64,000 bases of DNA from Nephrocerus scutellatus (Eukaryota > Arthropoda > Insecta > Diptera > Pipunculidae): assembly GCA_947095585.1 (NCBI GenBank), contig OX352763.1, positions 63,149,016 to 63,213,015 on the forward strand, written 5' to 3'. Numbering within the stretch: the first letter of the stretch is position 1; each line of letters opens with the position of its first letter. The notes beneath the pieces were generated by a model. The model had not been told where the DNA came from. It did no database searches and saw only the letters and a list, made by a program, of their open reading frames with translations. Shown here piece by piece: positions 18,073 through 33,165 of the stretch. A program made the translations under genes and the position numbers.

Positions 18073-21000
18073 CGCTCGATTAATTTATATTTAGATAGTT
18101 TTTCTCTTAAAAGGCGGTTTTGTTAATTGTGTTAAATACAGTGCGCTCAATTAATTTATATTTAGATAGGAATTTTTCCTTTTAAATTGAGTTTTTGTAA
18201 ATTATGCACACACTGTAAAATATAGTGCGCTCAATGAAATTATATTTAGATAGTTCTTCTTTCTAAAAGGCGTTTTTGTAAATTATGCACACTCTGTAGA
18301 ATATAGTGCGCTCAATTAATTTATATTTAGATTTGCGTTTTTCCTTTTATTTGGCGTTGTTGTAAATTATGCACACAATGTAAAAGATAGTGCGCTCAAT
18401 TAATTTATATTTAGATAGTTCTTCCTTCTAAAAGGCGTTTTGTAAATTATGCACATACTGTAAAATACAGTACGCTCAAATAATTTATATTTAGATTGGC
18501 GTTTTTCCTTTTATTTAGCGTTTTGTAAATTATGCACACAATGTAAAAGATAGTGCGCTCAATTAATTTATATTTAGATAGTTCTTCCTTTTAAAAGGAG
18601 TTTTTGTAAATTATGCCTACACTGTAAAGTACAGTGCGCTCGATTAATTTATATTTAGATAGTTTTTCTCTCAAAAGGCGGTTTTGTTAATTGTGTTAAA
18701 TACAGTGCGCTCAATTAATTTATATTTAGATAGGAGTTTTTCCTTTTAAAGGCGTTTTTGTAAATTATGCATACACTGTTAAATACAGTAAGCTTAATTA
18801 ATTATTTTTAGATAGGAGTTTTTCCTTTTAAAGGCGTTTTTGTAAATTGTGCGCACACAGTGCGCTTTCTTAATTATATTACATTGGCGTTTTTCCTTTT
18901 ATTTGTCGTTTTTGTATATTATGCACACAATGTAAAAGACAGTGCGCTCGATTAATTTATATTTAGATAGTTCTTCCTTTTAAAGGCGGTTTTGTTAATT
19001 GTGTTAAATACAGTGCGCTCAATTAATTTATATTTAGATAGGAGTTTTTCCTTTTAAAGGCGTTTTTGTAAATTATGCATACACTGTTAAATACAGTAAG
19101 CTTAATTAATTATTTTTAGATAGGAGTTTTTCCTTTTAAAGGCGTTTTTGTAAATTGTGCGCACACAGTGCGGTTTCTTAATTATATTACATTGGCGTTT
19201 TTCCTTTTATATGTCGTTTTTGTATATTATGCACACAATGTAAAAGATAGTGCGCTCAATTAATTTATATTTAGATAGATCTTCCTTTTAAAGGCGTTTT
19301 TGTAAATTATGCACATACTGTAAAATACAGTACGATCAATTAATTTATATTTAGATAGTAGTTTTTCCTTTTAATTGACGTTTTTGTAAATTATGCTCAC
19401 ACTGTAAAATACAGTACGATCAAATAATTTATATTTAGATAAGCGTTTTTGTAAATTAGGCACACACTGTAAAATATAGTGCGCTCAATTAATTTATATT
19501 TAGATAGTTCTTCCTTTTAAAAGGCGTTTTTGTAAATTATGCACACATTGTTAAATACAGTACGATCAAATAATTTATATTTAGATAAGCGTTTTTGTAA
19601 ATTATGCACACACTGTAAAATACAGTACGATCAAATAATTTATATTTAGATAAGCGTTTTTGTAAATTATGCACACACCGTAAAATATAGTGCACTCAAT
19701 TAAATTACATTTAGATAGTTTTTCCTTTTAAAAGGCGTTTTTGTAAATTAGGCACACACTTTAAATACAGTTCGCTCAATTTATTTATATTTAGATAAGA
19801 GTTATTCCTTTTAAAAGGAGTTTTTGTAAATTATGCACACACCGTAAAATATAGTGCGCTCAATTAAATTATATTTAGATAGTTTTTCCTTTTAAAGGCG
19901 TTTTTGTAAATTATGCACCCACTGTTAAATACAGTGCGCTTAATTAATTATTATTAGATAGGAGTTTTTCCTTTTAAAGGCGTTTTTGTAAATTGTGCAC
20001 ACACTGTTAAATAAGAGTTATTCCTTTTAAAATGAGTTTTTATAAATTATGCACACACCGTAAAATATAGTGCGCTTAATTAAATTATATTTAGATATTT
20101 CTTCCTTTAAAAATGCGTTTTTGTAAATTATGCACACACTGTAAAATACAGTACGCTCAATTTATTTATATTTAGATAACAGTTATTCCTTTTAAAAGAA
20201 GTTTTTGTAAATTATGCACACACCGTAAAATATAGTGCGCTCAATTAAATTATATTTAGATAGTTCTTCCTTTTAAAAGGCGTTTTTGTAAATTATGCAC
20301 ACACTGTAAAATACAGTTTGCTCAATTTATTTATATTTAGATAAGAGTTATTCCTTTTAAAAGGAGGTTTTGTAAATTATGGGCAAACCATAAAATATAG
20401 TGCGCTCAATTAAATTATATTTAGATTGTTCTTCCTTTTAAAAGGCGTTTTTGTAAATTATGCACACACTGTAAAATACAGTACGCTCAATTAATTTATA
20501 TTAAGATAGTAGTTTTTCCTTTTAATTGACGTTTTTGTAAATTATGCACACACTGTAAAATATAGTGCGCTCAATTAATTAATATTTAGATAGGCGTATT
20601 TCCTTTTATTTGGCGTTTTTGTAAATTATGCACGCACTGTAAAATATAGTGCGCTCAATTAATTTATATTTAAATAGTTCTTCCTTTTAAAAGGTGTTTT
20701 TGTAAATTATGCACACACTGTAAAATACAGTACGCTCAATTAATTTATATTAAGATAGTAGTTTTTCCTTTTAATTGACGTTTTTGTAAATTATGCACAC
20801 ACTGTAAAATATAGTGCGCTCAATTAATTAATATTTAGATAAGCGTTTTTCCTTTTATTTGGCGTTTTTGAAAATTATGCACACAATGTAAAAGATAGTG
20901 CGCTCAATTAATTTATATTTAGATAGTTCTTCCTTTTAAAAGGCGTTTTTGTAAATTATGCCTACACTGTAAAGTACAGTGCTCTCGATTAATTTATATT

Positions 21001-21800
21001 TAGATAGTTTTTCGCTTAAAAGGCGGTTTTGCTAATTGTGTTAAATACAGTGCGCTCAATTAATTTATATTTAGATAGTTCTTTCTTTTAAAAGGCGTTT
21101 TTGTAAACTATGCCTACACTGTAAAGTACAGTGCGCTCGATTAATTTATATTTAGATAGTTTTTCTCTTAAAAGGCGTTTTTGTTAATTGTGTTAAATAC
21201 AGTGCATTCAATTAATTTATATTTAGATAGGAGTTATTCCTTTTAAAAGGAGTTTTTGTAAATTATGCACACACCGTAAAATATAGTGCGCTCAATTAAA
21301 TTATATTTAGATAGTTCTTCCTTTTAAAAGGCGTTTTTGTAAAATATGGACACACGTTAAAATTCAGTGGGCTCAATTAATTTATATTTAGATAGTTTTT
21401 CCTCTTAAAAGGCGTTTTGGTAAATTGTGCACACACTGTTATATACAGTGCGCTCAAATAATTTATATTTAGATAGGCGATTTTCCTTTTATTTGGCGTT
21501 TTTGTAATTATGAACACACTGTAAAAGATAGTGCGATCAATTAATTTATATTTAGATAGGAGTTATTCCTTTTAAAAGGAGTTTTTGTAAATTATGCACA
21601 CACCGTAAAATATAGTGCGCTTAATTAAATTATATTTAGATAGTTCTTCCTTTTAAAAGGCGTTTTTGTAAATTATGGACACACGTTAAAATAAAGTGGG
21701 CTCAATTAATTTATATTTAGATAGTTTTTCCTCTTAAAAGGCGTTTTGGTAAATTGTGCACACACTGTTATATACAGTGCGCTCAAATAATTTATATTTA

Positions 21801-24800
21801 GATAGGCGATTTTTCTTTTATTTGGCGTTTTTGTAAATTATGCACACACTGTAAAAGATAGTGCGATCAATTAATTTATATTTAGATAGGAGTTTTTCCT
21901 TTTAAATAGAGTTTTTGTTAATTATGCACCCACTGTAAAATATAGTGCGCTCAATTAAATTATATTTAGATAGTTCTTCCTTTTAAAAGGCGTTTTTGTA
22001 AATTATGCACACACTGTAAAATACAGTACGCTCAATTAATTTATATTTAGATTGGCGTTTTTCCTTTTAAAAGGCGTTTTTGTAAAATATGCAAATACTG
22101 TAAAATACAGTACGCTCAAATAATTTATATATAGATTGGCGTTTTTCCTTTTATTTGCCGTTTTTGTAAATTATGCACACAATGTAAAAGATAGTGCGCT
22201 CAATTAATTTATATTTAGATAGTTCTTCCTTTTAAAAGGCGTTTTTGTAAATTATGCCTACACTGTAAAGTACAGTGCGTTCGATTAATTTATATTTAGA
22301 TAGTTTTTCTCTTAAAAGGCGGTTTTGTTTATTGTGTTAAATACAGTGCGCTCAATTAATTTATATTAAGATAGGAGTTTTTCCTTTTAAATGGAGTTTT
22401 TGTAAATTATGCACACACTGTAAAATATAGTGCGCTCAATTAAATTATATTTAGATAGTTCTTTCTTTTAAAAGGCGTTTTTGTAAATTATGCACACACG
22501 GTAAAATACAGTGCGCTCAATTAATTTATATTTAGATAGGCGTAATTCCTTTTATTTGGCGTTTTTGTAAATTATGCACACAATATAAAAGATAGTGCGC
22601 TGAATTAATTTATATTTAGATAGTTCTTCCTTCTAAAAGGCGTCTTTGTAAATTATGCCTACATTGTAAAGTACAGTGCGATCGATTAATTTATATTTAG
22701 ATAGTTTTTCTCTTAAAAGGTGGTTTTGTTAATTGTGTTAAACACATTGCGCTCAATTAATTTATATTTAGATAGGCGTTTTTCCTTTTAAATAGAGTTT
22801 TTGTAAATTATACACACACTGTAAAATACAGTACGCTCAATTAATTTATATTTAGATAGGAGTTTTTCCTTTTAAAGGCGTTTTTGTAAATTATGCACAC
22901 ACTGTAAAATACAGTGCAGTAATTTATATTTACATAGGCGTATTTCCTTTTATTTGGCGTTTTCGTAAATTATGCACTCACTGTAAAATATAGTGCGTTC
23001 AATTAATATATATTTAGATAGTTCTTCCTTTTAAAAGGCGTTTTAGTAAATTATGCACACACGGTAAAATACAGTGCGCTGAATTAATTTAAATATAGAT
23101 AGTTTTTCCTCTTAAAAGGCGTTTTTGTAAATTATGAACACACTGTACAATACAGTGCGCTCAATTAATTTATATTTAGATAGGCGTAATTCCTTTTATT
23201 TGGCGTTTTTGTAAATTATGCACGCACTGTAAAATATAGTACGCACAATTAATTTATATTTAGATAGTTCTTAATTTTAAAAGGCGTTTTTGTAAATTAT
23301 GCACACACTGTAAAATACAGTGCACTCAATTAATTTATATTTAGATATTTTTTCCTTTTAAAAGGCGTTTTTGTAAATTATGGACACACGTTAAAATAAA
23401 GTGGGCTCTGTTATATACAGTGCGCTCAAATAATTTATATTTAGATAGGCGATTTTTCTTTTATTTGGCGTTTTTGTAAATTATGCACACACTGTAAAAG
23501 ATAGTGCGATCAATTAATTTTAATTTAGATAGGAGTTTTTCCTTTTAAATAGAGTTTTTGTTAATTATGCACCCACTGTAAAATATAGTGCGCTCAATTA
23601 AATTATATTTAGATAGTTCTTCCTTTTAAAAGGCGTTTTTGTAAATTATGCACACACTGTAAAATACAGTACGCTCAATTAATTTATATTTAGATTGGCG
23701 TTTTTCCTTTTAAAAGGCGTTTTTGTAAAATATGCAAATACTGTAAAATACAGTACGCTCAAATAATTTATATATAGATTGGCGTTTTTCCTTTTATTTG
23801 GCGTTTTTGTAAATTATGCACACAATGTAAAAGATAGTGCGCTCAATTAATTTATATTTAGATAGTTCTTCCTTTTAAAAGGCGTTTTTGTAAATTATGC
23901 CTACACTGTAAAGTACAGTGCGTTCGATTAATTTATATTTAGATAGTTTTTCTCTTAAAAGGCGGTTTTGTTTATTGTGTTAAATACAGTGCGCTCAATT
24001 AATTTATATTAAGTTAGGAGTTTTTCCTTTTAAATGGAGTTTTTGTAAATTATGCACACACTGTAAAATATAGTGCGCTCAATTAAATTATATTTAGATA
24101 GTTCTTTCTTTTAAAAGGCGTTTTTGTAAATTATGCACACACGGCAAAATACAGTGCGCTCAATTAATTTATATTTAGATAGGCGTAATTCCTTTTATTT
24201 GGCGTTTTTGTAAATTATGCACACAATATAAAAGATAGTGCGCTGAATTAATTTATATTTAGATAGTTCTTCCTTCTAAAAGGCGTCTTTGTAAATTATG
24301 CCTACATTGTAAAGTACAGTGCGATCGATTAATTTATATTTAGATAGTTTTTCTCTTTAAAGGTGGTTTTGTTAATTGTGTTAAACACATTGCGCTCAAT
24401 TAATTTATATTTAGATAGGCGTTTTTCCTTTTAAATAGAGTTTTTGTAAATTATACACACACTGTAAAATACAGTACGCTCAATTAATTTATATTTAGAT
24501 AGGAGTTTTTCCTTTTAAAGGCGTTTTTGTAAATTATGCACACACTGTAAAATACAGTGCAGTAATTTATATTTACATAGGCGTATTTCCTTTTATTTGG
24601 CGTTTTCGTAAATTATGCACTCACTGTAAAATATAGTGCGTTCAATTAATATATATTTAGATAGTTCTTCCTTTTAAAAGGCGTTTTAGTAAATTATGCA
24701 CACACGGTAAAATACAGTGCGCTGAATTAATTTAAATATAGATAGTTTTTCCTCTTAAAAGGCGTTTTTGTAAATTATGAACACACTGTACAATACAGTG

Positions 24801-26655
24801 CGCTCAATTAATTTATATTTAGATATGCGTAATTCCTTTTATTTGGCGTTTTTGTAAATTATGCACGCACTGTAAAATATAGTGCGCACAATTAATTTAT
24901 ATTTAGATAGTTCTTAATTTTAAAAGGCGTTTTTGTAAATTATGCACACACTGTAAAATACAGTGCACTCAATTAATTTATATTTAGATAGTTTTTCCTT
25001 TTAAAAGACGTTTTTGTAAATTATGGACACACGTTAAAATAAAGTGGGCTCTGTTATATACAGTGCGCTCAAATAATTTATATTTAGATAGGCGATTTTT
25101 CTTTTATTTGGCGTTTTTGTAAATTATGCACACACTGTAAAAGATAGTGCGATCAATTAATTTATATTTAGATAGGAGTTTTTCCTTTTAAATAGAGTTT
25201 TTGTTAATTATGCACCCACTGTAAAATATAGTGCGCTCAATTAAATTATATTTAGATAGTTCTTCCTTTTAAAAGGCGTTTTTGTAAATTATGCACACAC
25301 TGTAAAATACAGTACGCTCAATTAATTTATATTTAGATTGGCGTTTTTCCTTTTAAAAGGCGTTTTTGTAAAATATGCAAATACTGTAAAATACAGTACG
25401 CTCAAATAATTTATATATAGATTGGCGTTTTTCCTTTTATTTGGCGTTTTTGTAAATTATGCACACAATGTAAAAGATAGTGCGCTCAATTAATTTATAT
25501 TTAGATAGTTCTTCCTTTTAAAAGGCGTTTTTTTTTTTTTTAAATTATGCCTACACTGTAAAGTACAGTGCGTTTGATTAATTTATATTTAGATAGTTTT
25601 TCTCTTAAAAGGCGGTTTTGTTTATTGTGTTAAATACAGTGCGCTCAATTAATTTATATTAAGTTAGGAGTTTTTCCTTTTAAATGGAGTTTTTGTAAAT
25701 TATGCACACACTGTAAAATATAGTGCGTTCAATTAAATTATATTTAGATAGTTCTTTCTTTTAAAAGGCGTTTTTGTAAATTATGCACACACGGTAAAAT
25801 ACAGTGCGCTCAATTAATTTATATTTAGATAGGCGTAATTCCTTTTATTTGGCGTTTTTGTAAATTATGCACACAATATAAAAGATAGTGCGCTGAATTA
25901 ATTTATATTTAGATAGTTCTTCCTTCTAAAAGGCGTCTTTGTAAATTATGCCTACATTGTAAAGTACAGTGCGATCGATAAATTTATATTTAGATAGTTT
26001 TTCTCTTAAAAGGTGGTTTTGTTAATTGTGTTAAACACATTGCGCTCAATTAATTTATATTTAGATAGGCGTTTTTCCTTTTAAATAGAGTTTTTGTAAA
26101 TTATACACACACCGTAAAATACAGTACGCTCAATTAATTTATATTTAGATAGGAGTTTTTCCTTTTAAAGGCGTTTTTGTAAATTATGCACACACTGTAA
26201 AATACAGTGCAGTAATTTATATTTACATAGGCGTATTTCCTTTTATTTGGCGTTTTCGTAAATTATGCACTCACTGTAAAATATAGTGCGTTCAATTAAT
26301 ATATATTTAGATAGTTCTTCCTTTTAAAAGGCGTTTTAGTAAATTATGCACACACGGTAAAATACAGTGCGCTGAATTAATTTAAATATAGATAGTTTTT
26401 CCTCTTAAAAGGCGTTTTTGTAAATTATGAACACACTGTACAATACAGTGCGCTCAATTAATTTATATTTAGATAGGCGTAATTCCTTTTATTTGGCGTT
26501 TTTGTAAATTATGCACGCACTGTAAAATATAGTGCGCACAATTAATTTATATTTAGATAGTTCTTACTTTTAAAAGGCGTTTTTGTAAATTATGCACACA
26601 CTGTAAAATACAGTGCACTCAATTAATTTATATTTAGATAGTTTTTCCTTTTAAA
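21801..26655. repeat. Higher-order repeat, 1643 bp, three copies
   Basis: The landmark GATAGGCGATTTTTC occurs at 21801, 23444 and 25087, exactly 1643 bp apart. The copies are nearly identical throughout, the third being 7 bp longer because of a T run at 25528-25541. The joins between copies contain a fused monomer, GTGGGCTCTGTTATATACAG (23401 and 25044). Ahead of the first copy the same monomers are complete (about 21690-21780). The third copy diverges near 26655. Confidence 0.9.
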
Positions 26656-28907
26656 ATTCGTTTTTGTAAATTATGCACATACTGTAAAATACAGTACGCT
26701 CAAATAATTTATATTTAGATAGGCGTTTTTGTAAATTGTGCACTCACTGTTAAATACAGTGCGCTCAATTAATTTATGTTTAGGTAGGAGTTTTTCCTTT
26801 TAAAAGGAGTTTTTGTAAATTAGGCACACACTGTAAAAGATAGTGCGATCAATTAATTTATATTTAGATAGGAGTTTTTCCTTTTAAATAGAGTTTTTGT
26901 TAATTATGCACACACTGTAAAATATAGTGCGCTCAATTAAATTATATTTAGATAGTTCTTCCTTTTAAAAGGCGTTTTTGTAAATTATGCACACACTGTA
27001 AAATACAGTACGCTCAATATTTAGATTGGCGTGTTTCCTTTTAAAAGGCGTTTTTGTAAAATATGCACATACTGTAAAAGATAGTACGCTCAAATAATTT
27101 ATATTTAGATTGGCGTTTTTCCTTTTATTTGGCGTTTTTGTAAATTATGCACACAATGTAAAAGATAGTACGCTCAAATAATTTATATTTAGATTGGCGT
27201 TTTTTCTTTTATTTGGCGTTTTTGTAAATTATGCAAACAATGTAAAAGATAGTGCGCTCAATTAATTTATATTTAGATATTTCTTCCTTTTAAAAGGCGT
27301 TTTTGTAAATTATGCCTACACTGTAAAATACAGTGCGCTCGATTAATTTATATTTAGATTAATTTTCTCTTAAAAGGCGTTTTTGTTAATTGTGTTAAAT
27401 ACAGTGCGCTCAATTAATTTATATTTAGATAGGAGTTTTTCCTTTTAAAAGGCGTTTTTGTAAATTATGCACATACTGCAAAATACAGTACGCTCAAATA
27501 ATTTATATTACATTGGCGTTTTTCCTTTTATTTGTCGTTTTTGTAAATTATACACACAATGTAAAAGATAGTGCGCTCAATTAATTTATATTTAGATAGT
27601 TCTTCCTTTTAAAAGGCGTTTTTGTAAATTATGCCTACACTGTAAAGAACAGTGCGCTCGTTTAATTTATATTTAGATAGTTTTTCTTTTAAAAGGCGTT
27701 TTTGTTAATTGTGTTAAATACAGTGCATTCAATTAACTTATATTTAGATTGGCGTTTTTCCTTTTATTTGGCGTTTTTGTAATTTATGCACACAATGTAA
27801 AAGATAGTGCGTTCAACTAATTTATATTTAGATAGTTCTTCCTTCTAAAAGGCGTTTATGTAAATTATGCACATACTGTAAAATACAGTACGCTCAATTA
27901 AATTATATTTAGATAGTTCTTCCTTTTAAAAGGCGTTTTTGTAAATTATGCACACACTGTAAAATACAGTGCAGTAATTTATATTTACATAGGCGTATTT
28001 CCTTTTATTTGGCGTTTTCGTAAATTATGCACGCACTGTAAAATATAGTGCGCTCAATTAATATATATTTAGATAGTTCTTCCTTTTTAAAGGCGTTTTA
28101 GTAAATTATGCACACACGGTAAAATACAGTGCGCTCAATTAATTTAAATATAGATAGTTTTTCCTCTTAAAAGGCGTTTTTGTAAATTATGAACACACTG
28201 TAAAGTACAGTGCGCTCAATTAATTTATATTTAGATAGGCGTAATTCCTTTTATTTGGCGTTTTTGTAAATTATGCACGCACTGTAAAATATAGTGCGCA
28301 CAATTAATTTATATTTAGATAGTTCTTACTTTTAAAAGGCGTTTTTGTAAATTATGCACACACTGTAAAATACAGTGCACTCAACTAATTTATATTTAGA
28401 TAGTTTTTCCTTTTAAAAGGCGTTTTTGTAAGTTATGCACACACTGTAAAAGATAGTGCGATCAATTAATTTATATTTAGATAGTTTTTCCTCTTAAAAG
28501 GCGTTTTTGTAAATTGTGCACTCACTGTTAAATACAGTGCGCTCAATTAATTTATGTTTAGGTAGGAGTTTTTCCTTTTAAAAGGAGTTTTTGTAAATTA
28601 GGCACACACTGTAAAAGATAGTGCGATCAATTAATTTATATTTAGATAGGAGTTTTTCCTTTTAAATAGAGTTTTTGTTAATTATGCACACACTGTAAAA
28701 TATAGTGCGCTCAATTAAATTATATTTAGATAGTTCTTCCTTTTAAAAGGCGTTTTTGTAAATTATGCACACACTGTAAAATACAGTACGCTCAATATTT
28801 AGATTGGCGTGTTTCCTTTTAAAAGGCGTTTTTGTAAAATATGCACATACTGTAAAAGATAGTACGCTCAAATAATTTATATTTAGATTGGCGTTTTTCC
28901 TTTTATT

Positions 28908-30300
28908 TGGCGTTTTTGTTAATTATGCACACACTGTAAAATACAGTACGCTCAATTAATTTATATTTATATAGGAGTTTTTCCTTTTAATTGACGTTTT
29001 TGTAAATTATGCACACACTGTAAAGTACAGTTCGCTCAATTAATTTATATTTAGATAGTTTTTCCTCTTAAAAGGCGTTTTTGTAAATTGTGCACACACT
29101 GTTAAATACAGTGCGCTCAATTAATTTATGTTTAGGCACACACTGTAAAATATAGTGCGCTAAATTAATTTATATTTAGATAGGAGTTTTTCCTTTTAAA
29201 GGCGTTTTTGTAAATTATGCCTACACTGTAAAGTACAGTGCTCTCAATTAATTTATATTTAGATAGTTTTTCTCTTAAAAGGCGTTTTTGTTAATTGTGT
29301 ATACAGTGCGCTCAATTAATTTATATTTAGATAGGAGTTTTTCCTTATAAAAGGCGTTTTTGTAAATTATGCACACACTGTAAAATACAGTACGCTCAAA
29401 TAATTTATATTTAGATAGGCGTTTTTCCTTTTATTTGGCGTTTTTGTAAATTATGCACACACTGTAAAAGATAGTGCGATCAATTAATTTATATTTAGAT
29501 AGGAGTTTTTCCTTTTAATTGACGTTTTTGTAAATTATGCACACACTGTAAAATACAGTACGCTCAATTAATTTATATTTAGATAGGAGTTTTCCTTTTA
29601 AAGGCGTTTTTGTTAATTATGCACACACTGTAAAATACAGTACGCTCAATTAATTTATATTTATATAGGAGTTTTTCCTTTTAATTGACGTTTTTGTAAA
29701 TTATGCACACACTGTAAAGTACAGTTCGCTCAATTAATTTATATTTAGATAGTTTTTCCTCTTAAAAGGCGTTTTTGTAAATTGTGCACACACTGTTAAA
29801 TACAGTGCGCTCAATTAATTTATGTTTAGGCACACACTGTAAAATATAGTGCGCTAAATTAATTTATATTTAGATAGGAGTTCTTCCTTTTAAAGGCGTT
29901 TTTGTAAATTATGCCTACACTGTAAAGAACAGTGCTCTCAATTAATTTATATTTAGATAGTTTTTCTCTTAAAAGGCGTTTTTGTTAATTGTGTATACAG
30001 TGCGCTCAATTAATTTATATTTAGATAGGAGTTTTTCCTTATAAAAGGCGTTTTTGTAAATTATGCACACACTGTAAAATACAGTACGCTCAAATAATTT
30101 ATATTTAGATAGGCGTTTTTCCTTTTATTTAGCGTTTTTGTAAATTATGCACACACTGTAAAAGATAGTGCGATCATTTAATTTATATTTAGATAGGAGT
30201 TTTTCCTTTTAAATGGAGTTTTTGTTAATTATGCACACACTGTAAAATATAGTGCGCTCAATTAAATTATATTTAGATAGTTCTTCCTTTTAAAAGGCGT
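28908..30300. repeat. Higher-order repeat, 694 bp, two copies
   Basis: The truncated monomer landmark TTTAGGCACACACTG recurs at 29131 and 29825 (694 bp). It is followed both times by the same series: CTAAATTAATTTATATTTAG, CCTACACTGTAAAG and TTGTGTATACAG. The blocks resemble the 859-bp repeat at 3.3-5.3 kb in content and order. Confidence 0.75.
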
Positions 30301-33165
30301 TTTTATAAATTATGCATACACTGTAAAATACAGTACGCTCAATTAATTTATATTTAGATAGTTTTTCCTCTTAAAAGAGGTTTTTGTAAGTTATGCACAC
30401 ACTGTTAAATACAGAAATACAGTGCGCTCAAATAATTTATATTTAAATAGGAGTTTTTCCTTTCAAAAGGCGTTTTTGTAAATTATGCACACAATGTAAA
30501 AGATAGTGCGCTCAATTAATTTATATTTAGATATTTCTTCCTTTTAAAAGGCGTTTTTGTAAATTATGCCTACACTGTAAAGTACAGTGCGCTCGATTAA
30601 TTTATATTTAGATAGTTTTTCTCTTAAAAGGCGTTTTTGTTAATTGTGTTAAATACAGTGCGCTCAATTAATTTATATTTAGATAGGAGTTTTTCCTTTT
30701 AAAAGGCGTTTTTGTAAATTATGCACATACTGCAAAATACAGTACGCTCAAATAATTTATATTACATTGGCTTTTTTCCTTTTATTTGTCGTTTTTGTAA
30801 ATTATGCACACAATGTAAAACATAGTGCGCTCAATTAATTTATATTTAGATAGTTCTTCCTTTTAAAAGGCGTTTTTGTAAATTATGCCTACACTGTAAA
30901 GTACAGTGCGCTCGTTTAATTTATATTTAGATAGTTTTTCTTTTAAAAGGCGTTTTTGTTAATTGTGTTAAATACAGTGCATTCAATTAATTTATATTTA
31001 GATTGGCGTTTTTCCTTTTATTTGGCGTTTTTGTAAATTATGTACACAATGTAAAAGATAGTGCGCTCAACTAATTTATATTTAGATAGTTCTTCCTTCT
31101 AAAAGGCGTTTTTGTAAATTATGCACATACTGTAAAATACAGTACGCTCAATTAAATTATATTTAGATAGTTCTTCCTTTTAAAAAGCGTTTTTGTAAAT
31201 TACGCACACACTGTAAAATACAGTACGCTCAATTAATTTATATTTAGATTGGCGTTTTTCCTTTTAAAAGGCGTTTTTGTAAAATATTCACATACTGTAA
31301 AATACAGTACGCTCAAATAATTTATATTTAGATTGGCGTTTTTCCTTTTATTTGGCGTTTTTGTAAATTATGCACACAATGTAAAAGATAGTGCGCTCAA
31401 TTAATTTATATTTAGATAGTTCTTCCTTTTAAAAGGCGGTTTTGTTAATTGTGTTAAATACAGTGCGTTCAATTAATTTATATTTAGATAGTAGTTTTTC
31501 CTTTTAAAGGTAGTTTTTGTAAATTATGCACACACTGTAAAATGTAGTGCGCTCAATTAAATTATATTTGGATAGTTTTTCCTTTTAAAAGGCGTTTTTG
31601 TAAATTATGCACACACTATAAAATACACTACGATCAAATAATTTATATTTAGATAAGCGTTTTTGTTAATTATGCACACACTGTAAAATGCAGTTCGCTC
31701 AATTTATTTATATTTAGATAAGAGTTATTCCTTTAAAAAAGGAGTTTTTGTAATTTATGCACACACCGTAAAATATAGTGCACACAATTAAATTATATTT
31801 AGATAGTTCTTCCTTTTAAATGGCGTTTTTGTAAATTATGCACACACTGTAAAATACAGTACGCTCAATTAATTTATATTTAGATAGTAGTTTTTCCTTT
31901 TAATTTACGTTTTTTGAAAATTATGCACACACTGTAAAGTACAGTGCGCTCAATTAATTTATATTTAGATAGGAGTTTTTCCTTTTAAAAGGCGTTTTAG
32001 TAAATTATGCACATACTGCAAAATACAGTACGCTCAAATAATTTATATTTAGATTGGCGTTTTTCTATTTATTTGTCGTTTTTGTGCATTCAATTAATTT
32101 ATATTTAGATAGGAGTTTTTCCTTTTAAATAGAGTTTTTGTAAATTATGCACACACTGTAAAATACAGTACGCTCAATTAATTTATATTTATATAGGAGT
32201 TTTTCCTTTTAAAGGCGTTTTTGTAAATTATGCACACACTGTAAAATACAGTACGCTCAATTAATTTATATTTATATAGCAGTTTTTCCTTTTAATTGAC
32301 GTTTTTGTAAATTATGCACACACTGTAAAGTACAGTTCGCTCAATAAATTTATATTTAGATAGTTTTTCAAATGCACACAATGTAAAAGATAGTGCGCTC
32401 AATTAATTTATATTTAGTTCTTCCTTTTAAAAGGCGTTTTTGTAAATTATGCCTACACTGTAAAGTACAGTGCGCTCGATTAATTTATATTTAGATAGTT
32501 TTTCTCTTAAAAGGCGGTTTTGTTAACTGTGTTAAATACAGTGCGCTCAATTAATTAATATTTAGATAGGAGTTTTTCCTTTTAAATTGAGTTTTTGTAA
32601 ATTATGCACACACTGTAAAATATAGTGCGCTCAATTAAATTATATTTAGATAAATCTTCCTTTTAAAAGGCGTTTTTGTAAATTATGCTCACACTGTAAA
32701 ATACAGTACGCTCAATTAATTTATATTTAGATAGTAGTTATTCCTTTTAATTGACGTTTTTGTAAATTATGCAAACACTGTAAAGTACAGTGCGCTCAAT
32801 TTATTTATATTTAGATAGGAGTTTTTCCTTTTAAAAGGCGTTTTTGTAAATTATGCACATACTGCAAAATACAGTACGCTCAAAAATTTTATATTTAGAT
32901 AGGCGTTTTTCCTTTTATTTGTCGTTTTTGTAAATTATGCACACAATGTAAAAGATAGTGCGCTCAATTAAATTATATTTAGATAGTTCTTTCTTTTAAA
33001 AGGCGTTTTTGTAAATAATGCACACACTGTAAAATACAGTACGCTCAATTAATTTATATTTAGATAGGAGTTTTCCTTTTAAAGGCGTTTTTGTTAATTA
33101 TGCACACACTGTAAAAAACAGTACGCTCAATTAATTTATATTTATATAGGAGTTTTTCCTTTTAA
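29420..33165. repeat. Long duplicated satellite block, upstream copy
   Basis: This block matches 46740-50408 in variant order. The offset is 17318 bp near its start (landmarks at 29461/46779 and 29825/47143). It falls to 17250 bp (31201/48451) after the downstream copy lost one monomer near 47275, and is 17245 bp at 32364/49609. Similarity stops near 33165. Confidence 0.75.
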
